From: Collybiopsis luxurians FD-317 M1
Taxonomy: Eukaryota; Basidiomycota; Agaricomycetes; Agaricales; Omphalotaceae
Length of the DNA stretch: 64,000 nt
Assembly (NCBI GenBank): GCA_000827265.1
Contig: KN834760.1
Location: 653,818-717,817, forward strand
Direction of reading: 5' to 3'
Part shown: positions 1 to 11,500 of the stretch, piece after piece
Numbering within the stretch: the first letter of the stretch is position 1
How the letters are laid out: every line of letters begins with the position of its first letter
Program-made: the position numbers and the translations under genes
The notes under the pieces: model-generated
Database searches by the model: none
Seen by the model: only the letters and a program-made list of their open reading frames with translations
Told to the model about the DNA's origin: nothing

Positions 1-2934
1 AATCTGAGTGCCAGTGGTGGCATCCCAGATCCTCACTGTGTTGTCCTCAGACCCAGACACAATCCTGGTTCCATCAGGTGAAAATGCTACTGACATGACT
101 GAATCATCATGGCCATGGAGAGGATCACCAATCTGAGTGCCAGTGGTGGCATTCCAGATCCTCATTGTGGAATCAAAAGACCCACACACAATTCTAGCCC
201 CATCACTTGAGTATGCCACACTTCTCACTGAGCTACTTACTTGCAGTAATCCTACCTGCATAGTGCCAGGCCCTTTCATGACCTGCTGCTCTAACCTTAT
301 TGCTCTTTTGACTTCAACCTTTAGTTCACTTTTCTTTTGCCAAAATGGAATGATACTCAGATATAAATGTGGTGTCATTCCATTGACATTGCTACTCCCA
401 AATAACATCACCAAATTTCGCAGATCTAATAATTGATTTTTCACCTTTACCAGGTTCAGAGTGTTTACTTCCTGACATCTTATCGGTACTTTGCAATCAT
501 ATATCTGTGAAACATAACATACCTGTAGTACCTCATCTAAGCTTTCTCCACATCTTGGCAATAACCTCATCAAACTCATAACTTCTATCCAAAAAACTCC
601 CTTTTCTTGTAAAAATTTCTCCAAATCTGGCACCAAGGTTTTTTTTGGCTGTGCCATTTTAACATGGTTACTCCAATGTTGACAACAATATTCTAAGCTG
701 CCCCCAACATTTTCCTTGATTTTCCTGTCTAATCCCTCCACCTCTGCATCTGGTAAAAAGGATGATGGCAAATCACATATATTAAATTTCAGTTTGTCCA
801 ATAATATTTTGAAGCAAACTTGGCTCAAGTGAAGATGTTCCGTATCCCCATTGTAGCACTTTCCTTGATTCTTAGAACTGGTGATAAACTCAGGAAAAGA
901 TAGGTGAAAAGTGTAAATGGCATCGGATATAAAGCAAACTGCATGCAATCTGTTAATGAGCTCCTTCACTTTATTTCCAGATACTAGCACTAGGTCTGCC
1001 AATGCTTTGCATGTCAATGGTTTACTCAATGAAACCAATGTATGTAAAATTTTCCAATCTTGTTCTTCCTCTTCTGGTTCCAAACCAGCAAAAGCATCCT
1101 GCAGAATATGATTATACAGCTGTTGGAGATCTTCTGACTTCCTGCTCTGCTGAAGTGATTTGATGAGCCTTTCTTGCTGCCTGTCTGATCCATGTATACC
1201 TTTTACAAACTTGACTGTGGTAGCAGCATAGATAAAAAGCTTTCCAGACAGAATTGTCAGCCTCTGAATTTCTAGTTCTGATGCAATACTTTTCAACTCT
1301 GACTCTACATAGGTCTGGATGTCTTCTTGAACTTCAGTTTCTTCCACCTGATGAAGAATGAACTCTTCTACTTTTGTGATTTCCTCTGAGCTCAAATGAG
1401 AATGCATTAGCTGCTCAATAGCATGTTTTGGGCGACTGGTTAACAGAAACTTCATCCTGGGAAGTTCATTTCCCTGAATTGCCTTTATAAGGGGCTCTAG
1501 TACTGCTTCAACACCTTGACATTCATCCAAAGCATCTACAACAACTACTGGCAATTTCATATTTATTTGGTCTTTTGTCATTAATTCTTGCCATGGGTCA
1601 ATGAGAAGCCTCTGCACTTGCTCTTTTGGCTTCTTTGAGGCAATGTCAGGATTTCTATTCAGAGCATCCCTGAGTGCAAAAGCAAATCCCCTGAAATAGC
1701 TGGCTAATTGATATGCCAAGGTGGGAATAATTGACCCATATTTGTTACATTCAGGGATTTGGCGTGAACAGAAGAAAGACCCTGCAAGAGTGCCCTGTTT
1801 GGCAAGGCTCTCACATGCCGACATGGCAATTGTGCTCTTTCCTGTTCCAGCCATACCACAGATCCAGTACCCAGAGGCACTATTAGGATCTTCAGCCCAT
1901 CTCTTAATATTATCAATGATTTTTAATCTGGTTCCCTCATGGCAAGATCGGTGGACATGTTGTGCACCCACATCTGCACCCACATCTGCATCATAAAATG
2001 CCTTGGCAGAATGATACAACTTTGCAAGAGCCATTGCCTAGTACCATGCCATCAATTTTCTGCATTTGCCTGTCATAATTTATAATTACCTGCAAAATTT
2101 TTCCAGTGTCTGCTTTAATGGCAGAAATTAGATCTTCCTGTTTAATTCCATAAGTCTTATCACTTTGATGTTTAACCATATTTTACCTGGCATTTCCGAT
2201 ATGCATCCTCAATCTTCCTTTGGAAGGTTTTGATATTTTCAGCAATCCGGTCCTTCTGAACCACCTTCTCAAATTTGCTACTCTGCATTTGTATCTTGAC
2301 TTCCTGATTAATTCCATCAAGCTTGCTACAAGAAAGTGAGGAATCAATGTCATTGACTGAAACTTGGTTATCTTACTTAGCCAAGTCTTGGATAATCTCC
2401 TGTCCAAATGCATCCATGTCATCTCTGGTCAGCTGTTTATTCATGTCCTTGGTACGAGAGATGAGATCATCTACAAGATCCTGAAGTGCCTTTGTATTTC
2501 CAGACACTTTCTATATAAGGGGTTAACTTACTATTTAGGGTAAGTAGTCCAAAACCAACCTTGTATATATGGATACACTCAATAACCCCACCTACTGCAG
2601 CATGTAAAGGTGCGAAAGGGGCTGAAGCTTCCTTCAGGACACCTAAAACACTTTCAAGGGTGTCAACTACATCCCCAGCTCGCACACCAGATTGATTAGT
2701 AGATGGCCCCTTTAATCCAGTTTCGGGAGCAGGTTGGTTTGAAGTCAATGCTTCATTCATAGGAGTGGTTATTTCATTCCCAGGCCCGGGACCAGTGTCC
2801 GGTTGATGGGTAGAAGATACCTGCAATGCAGTTCCAGAGTCTGGAGCAACAATTGAAGCTGTACCCCCAGTAGGGGTGACATTTTTCCCCTTTTTCTGGA
2901 AGCGTTTTTTGATGTAGGAAACGGTTTTGCCCAT
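1..2934 (-). CDS. NACHT-WD40 STAND (NLR-like) protein, C-terminus beyond window
   Basis: STAND-class P-loop NTPase of the kind used in fungal non-self recognition. The start chosen is the ATG at 2934 ([12 protein letters not shown]). Exons read 2934-2560, 2510-2377, 2325-2187, 2137-2090 and 2037 onward, with introns of 49-52 nt. A 51-nt GTATGT...CAG stretch at 472-522 is a likely further intron that keeps the frame either way. Residues ~80-232 are helical with coiled-coil character and resemble the MLKL/HeLo-like N-terminal domains of basidiomycete NLRs (inference). Walker A is GMAGTGKST (~residue 293), Walker B is [10 protein letters not shown], and the sensor motif is TSRP. Two WD40 repeats with [15 protein letters not shown] cores run off the window edge, so repeat number and C-terminus are unknown. 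The open frame has no stop in the part seen. Confidence 0.88.
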
Positions 2935-4758
2935 TCTTGATTTCAGTATGACAATAGTAATGATGGCACTCGATGAAGAGCGTGGCAAGCACGGCTGCGG
3001 CTTGTCTTCCTTTATACTCACTCTGACGGTTGACAGCTGATATATTCTCATGATCAATCCTGGTGTGCATGCCAGCCTCATGATCAGTTGGAATAGAAAA
3101 GATTAATACCAGACTCAATATACCTTGTCCATACGATCACGTCTTGTAATCGATATTGATTCGGGGATATTAAGGATCCGAACAAGTCGGGCGCAATACT
3201 TCGAGTTCATGGGTATGATCAATCGCTGTTTAAACGGTAGTGAGCGTGTATCGAGACATGAGTGTATTGACAAGGTACGAGATACTGCAAGTGGTATTGA
3301 ATTTCAGTTATCTACGGTATACGATCGATACGATCGATAATGTCTCAGGGCGGGGATGCAGGAAGAAAAAACGAAAATGAGAACGAGAGTTACCCTAGCA
3401 CCTTCCAATACTATCGCACCCAGCAAATGAGCAATATGAACATTTCCCAGCGGAAGGGCTGTTAGAAAAGTATTTCGATGTCACAGCATGTAAACAACGA
3501 AAAAGCAGAAATTTATCTAGGCAGCGCACGAGTCCGCAGCCGTTACTGATGTTCAACTCGAAAACGCAGCCGGCGCGACTGGATGATGAGTGCTATCAGG
3601 AGAACGTGAGTGAAGGTTTTGGATTGACAATGACGAGGATTCCGGAAAGTGCATCAAACATAGAGGACCCAGATCATAGCTGTTGACACCCACGTTCAGT
3701 CCCGCCCTTCGTTATTGTTCAATCTCCCTCAAGAACGAAACATGCGCTAAGGAGATTGAAAGTACGAATGATTTGGTACGATTTGGATGGCACGCCGTGC
3801 GGGAGCGTGTCTGCGGAAAGGGATTATCTTTTCTTTTCTGTAGCAGCTATCCAAAATGTCGCTGTAAAAGGCCCTTGCCTGCAAACCAGCTGATACATCG
3901 AGATTGCGTCGAGAAATTGACAGTAAAGTTAAATGTAGATTCGCAGTTTAACTGGGGTCGGTCTGCCTCACGAACAATCTAAAGCTCGTACGCTGCTGAT
4001 CATTCGGCAATACTTTTCCGATGTTATAAGATTGTCAACCGGACCGGGAGCCGTGGACCTGTTGAGGCCTGGCGCGTTTACGGCTTGACGTTGGATTCGA
4101 CATTGCCCCCAACAACCTGAGTTCATTCCCAATCCTTTTGAAGGTTTGTCAGGGCGTCAAGAGCTATTACGGTCGCTCACCGGCAGAGTAGCAGGTAAAG
4201 GTCTTGCGTATCTCAAGCTGGTAAGTTGTTCCGTAGCGTGTGCGGGGGAATTTGGACGATTCTCTTCTGGTATTTACAGCCATTATGGCGAACAGGAATG
4301 GTCAATACGTTTAGGCTCAACACTGTAACTGGGTAATGCTAGTGATGATATTGAATAAGCTAATGTACCTTACTGGTGCGTGCTCATACTGCGCCTCGCT
4401 CTCAATCCATTAATTAGAATAACTGTTCCGTTTAGTATATGCATTTGTAAAATCTATCGTCATTACGCATAGAATAGCTTCAATACAGGAATTGTTCCAA
4501 GGACCAAAACCCGTTAATGAACGATCATATTTCTTTCCATCTTGATCCTCATACATTCAGACTTCTCTGGAAGCACAACCCGTTGCAATTTGTACCATTT
4601 CAGAAGAAAAAGTCCAAACTTTCCGGGATGTGGGTTACTTGTACACGAGGTCAGACTGACTCTACCCCGTGTCCAAATTCGATCCTAAATTCAAGCGCTG
4701 AACGGTCCATTCGATACTGCGTACGCTCCGAAATGTTGTTCCACGATTATTCCCCCAT
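2935..4758. other. Intergenic, no gene recognised
   Basis: Upstream of the first NLR gene. The open frames here are short, have no recognisable domain and do not join across plausible splice sites. A small palindromic run of ATCGATACGATCGAT type lies near 3310-3340. Nothing else was recognised. Confidence 0.5.
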
Positions 4759-6390
4759 CTAGGCCCAGCAGAAGGCAATGTCGGTCGACTTGAGGAATGC
4801 GAAAGACTCCTCATCGCACCAGGTTATATAACTCGAATCGCCTCGATCGCCATCATCCTCTTCTCTGCCCCACGGTATGGCAAGGAGAAGATACTGTCGT
4901 ATGATTAGTGAAATTAGGACCGGTGGATCCTTCCCTTCTCGCCTTTGCCGCTGCCTATCCACCTTCACCTCCAACCGAGTCTCCTCCTCCGGAGGTGGAT
5001 TCATCTCCGTATTCTCATCGACCAGCGCGCGAGCGCTCTCCTGCCGCTGCCGCTGCTGGCCATGACCACCACCGCTAGACCCGCTCCTACCCCTGCTCCA
5101 ACCCACGCACCAGCGGTCATCATCACTATCCCCACTCGTCAAACTCTGACGCAAAAACGGATGATACAGCACCTCCCTGGGCGTAATCCGACTCGTACAC
5201 TTCGGCTAAAGCAGCTTCTCTACCAAATCAAGTGCATCCTCAACGTTCTTCCTATGCCGCTCCTGCGTAAGCCCCATTGAAAGAACCTCGACTCATCTCC
5301 ACCAAAGCCACGATCATCCACACCGCCCATCATCGTCGTCGTCATCGATCGGCGTTAACAGCGACATCTCACCGTCCTCGAGGTGAAGGAGATCCGCATG
5401 CAGATTTCGGCGGAGACGAAGGGAAGGCCAGGGACGACGCGGAAGAAGGGTCGACGACTTTATACCGAGATGGCTGGGTAAGGAAGGAAAGGGGATTGGA
5501 GTTAAACGGTAAGCATCTGGTTCTGGCGTGTTTCCGTCCTAATTGCGGTCATAGTAGTAAGAAGAAGGGGTTTCGTCTGCAGCTTCGAGATCCTGCAGTT
5601 GTTTTTTAGCTCGCTCTTTGAGCTGCTGCGTGTACGGGTAAAACGGGACATCCAGTTCGGGGACAGTAGCGAGGTCAGGATTCTGCCGCGTAACGAATTC
5701 GGGCCACGATACGCCGTCTGGGGTTATTGAGGGTACTTTGCTCGAAAAGGTCCCACCTAAAAATTTCAAAGCGAAGGTGTTGACACTTGAAAGCATGAGG
5801 TTCAAAGAACATGCACATTCTTACTGTGTAAGCAAGCCGCCTGTGCCTTGTCCTTGCTGCCTATGAATGCAGCGATTTCCATCAAGGCCTCGACACCTCA
5901 TTCGGCGAAGGAAATTTATTGGTTAGGAGGAACATTCTGGTAGACCAGATGTCGATGGCTAATCGAGCAAGTGTAAGTATCGAGCTCGAACATCATATCA
6001 AGAGCAAATTTTACCTCCAATTTGGTCTTCGCATATGAACGGAACGCACGGTTCGCTTTCGAGTGCGGTCTGCAAAAATCAAACCAAACATGTAAGGGTT
6101 CCCTTCGGGGATCGACTGAACGGTATCTACCTCGTGCCCATCCGACGTCTTCCGAAGGTCGCAGGGATTTTGCCTTTGCCTCCCTGGCCATCTGTTCATA
6201 GTGCTCCTTGTCGTGCTCGTTCTGTTTCTTCACTGCGCCGTGCGGGTGTTCCATTAAAGGTAGAGAGGCGCTATTATGCTGAGATTCCAGATGCATAGGC
6301 TGCACACGAAGACTTCAGTTAGATATCCTCGAACGCGACAAAAGGAGGACAGTACTCACGTATGCAAGCCCAAAAAAGTTGCCTCGATTT
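4759..6390 (-). pseudogene. Decayed CDC7-like (DBF4-dependent) protein kinase fragment
   Basis: Minus-strand pieces line up in order with the C-terminal half of fungal Cdc7/Hsk1 kinases. They are: a PHGAVKKQNEHDKEHYEQM segment (~6200); SEDVG then RPHSKANRA, where the family has the kinase activation-segment RAGTRGFRAPE (~6050); EALMEIAAFIGSKDKAQAA (~5870); SSKVPSITPDGVSWPEF and RQNPDL (~5720); EDALDLVEKLL-stop-PKCTSRITPREVLYHPFL (~5170-5250). An intron with GTGAGT donor and CTAAC branch (~6300-6356) is still visible. Breaks seen directly: a TAG where the family usually has Glu after EKLL (~5207), loss of most of the RAGTRGF segment, and a frameshift between FPSPN and VEALMEIA. The N-lobe was not found. 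A working Cdc7 is essential, so an intact copy is presumably elsewhere (inference). Confidence 0.6.
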
Positions 6391-6998
6391 GACCGGACCG
6401 TTTCCGAATTGGTTCTTCATCGAAGTCCCAGCATCCGGACAATATTCATATACTGGATAAGCCGTCGCATCTGAGGGTCTCGACCGCTCCAATGAAGAGG
6501 ATCGTCCGGAGCATTGCAGCCATTGATTATAGTCAGAAACAAACAGAGAGTGATGGTACGGGAACAAGGAGTGTGGGAATCCGTAATTCGGTTCGCGTAT
6601 TTACACACTTACCTGACTTACCTGCAGCTGAGTGCTAATTCTCTCAAAGTCAACGGCTTGCAACTTGGATTCCCAAATATATATTATAAATCGACTTCGG
6701 ATTTAAAAGGTGAAGGAGAAGGTACAGGAAAGTACCTGCAATAACGGTTACATGGGCGCTTGCCATTCTACTCATCCCTACTCACCTCCTTTCTCTACAT
6801 GGACGTGTACGTGTATTTGGATGCGCGCCGATAAATAGTGTACAGGTGCATACGTTCTATGTATATCTCTATGAATATACGTACTCAGGTGATCTTGGTG
6901 TGCAAATCTGAATTCCAGACAGATGACCATTAGCGCTCCGAGTCAAAGCTTCTTTTGGCTTCTTTGCCACAAACTATCATCATTGTCATCTAGTAGCC
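6391..6998. other. Intergenic; possible further kinase remnant on the minus strand
   Basis: 6391-6570 may hold more of the decayed CDC7-like gene on the minus strand, but no conserved motif is clear. The rest is AT-rich flank of the ubiquitin-fold gene. Confidence 0.4.
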
Positions 6999-7832
6999 AT
7001 GGTAAGCTCCTTTTACGCGTATTTCCTTTCCCAATATCCAACCAACTCTCATCTTCCCAACCTCAGCCAACGAAACCCCATCCAAAAATCTACCAAATCC
7101 TCATCCGGACACACAAAACCACCATCTTCCTCACCGTACCACCATCCATTACCCTCACTTCCTTAAAAGATTCCGCCTTATCCGCTCTCAGCTCATTCCA
7201 GTCGTCTTCAGAACCAGAATTCGAACTAGAATCCGAACACGAAGGCTCAAGCGGCGTACCAAAGATAACTAGTATAGATGAATTCAACCTATGTCGCGTC
7301 ATCAACGTCAAACCCAGTCGAGAACCGCACGCGCGTACACAGACGCAGGCGCAGAAGAGGGAATACGAGGTTTTGGGTGACGAAGATGTTGACAAGGAGG
7401 CAGGAAATACAACGATACAAGAGCTCAGATTGGCCAATTGGGAAGTGATGCATGTGCAGTTTAAGGATGAGGAAGGTGAGCATTCGGTTTTGATTCCCTA
7501 CAGTTTATCCCTTGTGTATCCGTTAGTCTTGAATGCGTATATAATGAAAAAAAAATGTCTTCATCTTTTCACTATGTTACCGGTCCTTCTGTTTGTCCAT
7601 TCGTCAGATGGAACGCGTCGCGTATATCCGTTCAATATCCAACACGACTATTAACGCGTAACATGTGAATCGCTCCCAACCCTTCTCGACTTCCAGACAA
7701 CCCTTTCCAATCATCGCCACAGACCCACCTATCGACGAGCAGGGAGATGTTTCTTCTTCTGTAATGCCTCCACCTCCTCCCGTGGAATCTCCAGTGTCGT
7801 CATCATCACCGATCAAGGGAAAAGGGAAATAA
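6999..7832 (+). CDS. Small ubiquitin-like-fold conserved fungal protein (3' exon structure uncertain)
   Basis: Exon 1 is only the ATG (6999-7001), followed by a GTAAG...CAG intron (7002-7066). Exon 2 (7067-7475) opens with KIYQILIRTHKTTIFLTV and a segment like the first strands and helix of a ubiquitin-type fold (PPSITLTSLKDSALSALSSF), then acidic low-complexity and an LANWEVMHVQFKDEEG strand before a GTGAGC donor. This matches, from memory, a conserved Agaricomycete family of unknown role that ends in a proline-rich tail. Such a tail (MPPPPPVESP...KGKGK then TAA at 7830) is present downstream. The middle join (acceptor near 7607, or a later one) could not be fixed, because the simplest join reaches a stop at 7654. 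It may therefore be a gene with an extra intron or one in decay. Confidence 0.5.
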
Positions 7833-8505
7833 AAAGCGATTAGCGACGATGAAGATTAATGAGTACACACGATACAAGTCATCAGGACGTCTCACAGACA
7901 AAGGACATAGGCAAGGAGAACGAAAAGGAATGAATGTATGGTTTTCTTGGGCCGGCGTTTTTAGTATCTTGGCGGGGTGGTAATAGATAGTTTCTTGGGA
8001 CTTAGGGCATGTTAGTGCGGCGGTAACAGTTGAAATACATTTAATGTGGAACGTCATACGCGAATAAAATAATCAGGCTGTGACATCTGTACCTCAAATT
8101 CAGGCGTTCTGGGTCTTCGTATCTTCATCCTACTCAAACTGCCACTGCCGATAACATCGAAAGTTGAAATACATTACACAAAGAACTTTTTTAGATTTAT
8201 TTTGGAACAAGCACAGAAGCATAGATTGCTGTAATCCTAGAATGAAAGAAGACACGAATAAATAATTTACAGTTCGAAGGCCTGGATGGGAAGCTCCAAT
8301 TCCTTTCTGTAATTAAATTTAAAAAAAAGAAAAATAAATAAATAAATAAATAACAGTCTGGTCCTGGAATGATTGGCTGATTGTGCATAACAGAGCCCTC
8401 CCTCCCTTTTAGTAAGAGTTGGGAAAAGAATCTTTGACAAACTAAAAGTCATTTATACCTAAAACAGCGACCCCACTTTTGAACATCATAAATTGGAAAC
8501 TTGGC
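7833..8505. other. Intergenic between convergent genes
   Basis: Holds an AAAT microsatellite on the plus strand (~8334-8352). No gene was recognised. It serves as 3' flank for both neighbours. Confidence 0.5.
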
Positions 8506-11500
8506 TTAACATGGTCTAATGGCCCTAAATATATGCTGAGATAGATGAAACTGTCAGTATATAAATATGTGTGTGGGATGTGCAACTAACCTTGAGTTTG
8601 CTCATGACTTGTCTGAACCATGATGGGGGTGCTTGTATGGATGCTTGTACGGATGCTTGTGTAGATGCTTGTGTGGATATACCATCATCAGATTCCATTA
8701 TTAGGGTTGACAAATCGGTCAACTCGGAAGAACCAGAGCCTGTAAAACATGCAGCCCAATTTTTGCCATGGGTAAAATGGCTCATATCCAATGAAGACCA
8801 ATCAGTATCAGAGATCTCCATTTGCAGAGGAGGAACGGTGAGCGTCGTTTGGTATTCAGGAGGTGTCCAGACAAGAAGATGTCCATTAGAGCCACAAATC
8901 CATCCATTGGCTTGGAGAGAAACATCTTTAAAAGGATGGTAAGAATGAAGGCAACAATGATCAAGATGAGAGCAGAATGATAGGGAATAAGTAAGGTTGG
9001 ACTCAGAAAGTTCATTTCCAATAAGGTGGCTGTGTTGATTGTAATTCTCATTAGTCCTCCCATGGGAGATAGAAGGTACTAACTGGTTTGAAAACAAAGG
9101 TTGTGGTAAGGGATTATTGGTGGCATCTCCAATTGTTGCATCCCATATTCTCACTGTGCAGTCAAATGATCCTGACACAATCTTCCTTCCATCTGGAGAA
9201 AAAGCCACTGACCACACCAGATCTTTGTGTCCATTTAGAGGCTTCCCAATAGAATTGCCAGTATCTGCATCCCATATCTGCACTGTGTGGTGTTTGGATC
9301 CAGACACAATCCTCCTTCCATCTGGAGAATATGCTACTGACTGAATCTGGCCTTGGTGTCCATGTAAGGGCTCATTAATAGCAGTTCCAGTTGCTGCATT
9401 CCAAATTCTCATTGTACAGTCTGAGGATCCAGATACAATCCTCCTTCCATTGGGAGAAAAGGACACTGACTGAACTGGGCCTTCATGTCCCTCTAGAGGC
9501 TTTACAATAAAAGCTCTCAGAGTCTCTGCATTCCATATTCTTATTGTGCAATCTGATGATCCTGACACAATCCTCTTTCCATCTGGAGAGAAGGCCACCG
9601 ACTGAACCCAGTCCTTGTGTCCATTTAAAGGCCCCCCTACATTACCTCCAGTTTCCACATCCCACATTCTTATTGTGCAGTCTGATGATCCTGACACAAT
9701 CCTCCTTCCATCTGGAGAGAAAGCCACTGAAAGAACCCAGTGCTTGTGTCCATTCAGAACCTTTTCTGTACCATCTTGGGACTCTGCATCCCATATCCTC
9801 ACAGTGCAGTCTTTGGATCCTGAAACAATCCTGCTTCCATCTGGAGAGAAGGCTACTGACCAAACTTGGTCTTTATGTCCAATGAGAGGCTTCCCAACAA
9901 CTTTTGCAGTATCTGCATCCCATATGTGTACTGTGCAGTCTGATGATCCTGATACAATCCTCTTTCCATCTGGAGAAAAGGCCACTGACCACACTTGATC
10001 TTTGTGTCCATTTAGAGGCTTTCCTATAGCATCTTCAGTATCTGCATCCCATATTCTCACTGTGCAGTCAAATGATCCTGAAACAATCCTCCTTCCATTT
10101 GGAGAGAAGTCTACAGACCAAACTCCATATTTGTGCCCATACAAAGGTCTCCCTACAGCACTTCCACTCTCTGCACTCCATATCCTGACTGTACAGTCTG
10201 AAGATCCTGATACAATTCTCCTCCCATCTGGAGAAAAGGCAACTGATTGAACCCAGTCTTTGTGTCCATCTAGAGGCTTTCCTATGGCATCTCCAGTCTC
10301 TACATCCCATATCCTCACTGTGTATGATGACCCTGATGCAATCTTTCTTCCATCTGGAGAGAAGGCCACTGAATGAACCTGGCCTTTGTGCCCAGTCAGA
10401 GGCTTCCCTATAGCATTTCCAGTCTCTGCATCCCATATCCTTGCTGTGCGGTCTGATGATCCAGACACAATCCTCCTTCCATCCAGAGATAAGGAAACTG
10501 ACAGAATTGGGCCTTTGTGTCCATTTAAAGGATTCCCTACAACATTTCCAGTTTCTGCATCCCATATCTGTATTGTGCAGTCTGATGATCCTGACACAAT
10601 CCTCCTTCCATCTGGAGAAAAGGCCACTGACTGAACCTGGTGTTTGTGTCCATTGAGGGCCTTTCCTATAGCATTTCCTGTATCTGCATCCCATATCCTC
10701 ACTGTGCAGTCTGATGATCCTGACACAATCTTCTTTCCATCTGGAGAGAAGGCCACTGACAAAACCTCCCCAGTATGTCCATTCAAAGGCATCCCTATAG
10801 CATTCCCAGTTTCTGCATCCCATATTCTCACTGTGTAGTCCATTGATCCAGAGACAATCCTTCGACCATCAAATGCAAATGCCACTGAAGTAATTCCCTT
10901 TCTGTGCCCTGCTAGTATTGCTTGTAGAGATGGCCAGTACTTCTTGTGCCCCTTACAAATCCTGGCTATATTGTGGAACTGTTTTTGTGTGACTTTCCCT
11001 AACATGGACTGTGCAGGTAGAAAGGGTAATGCAGACACATACAAATGTGGTGTAGATTCCACCATGATCTTCCCAAAAATATAAACACATTGCTTGATAT
11101 CTTTACCCATCCTTTGAATAGTTACACACTCTCTGCTACCCTATATCCATTGTAAATTATTAGGACAACATTTATCATTATGGCACATCCTTTTACTTAC
11201 CTTTGCAGCTTCCATCCATTCTATCATATTGTCCATACCCCGAAGAATCACTTCAGTTCTGTTGAGAATACTCAAAACCTCCATCCAAAATAGTGAACAG
11301 TAAATTATAAAGTGTTTGAGCAGACTTAACATCTGTTCATTGCATGGAATATATCCAAAATGAATATCCCAGAAACAACAAGCATATGACATCTCCGGTG
11401 ATATCCCAAAACTAATCAAATCTTGTAGATTTTCAACTTCTGAATTTCGCAAATATGAGCTTGGTAAGTTACACATATTGATATGCAGTTGCTCTGTCAT

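Noticed and set aside
1704..2422. Short minus-strand frames (70, 62 and 79 aa) as separate genes
   Set aside because: They are pieces or shadow frames of the first NLR gene. The real frame splices through them with 49-52-nt introns.
10068..10823. 251-aa minus-strand frame with a repeated WKEDCVRIIRLHSEDMGC pattern
   Set aside because: Out-of-frame reading of the same WD40 array.
9117..10838. Plus-strand frames of ~60-130 aa rich in SHILTVQSDDPDTI
   Set aside because: Antisense shadows of the WD40 repeats; the repetition comes from the coding repeat on the other strand.
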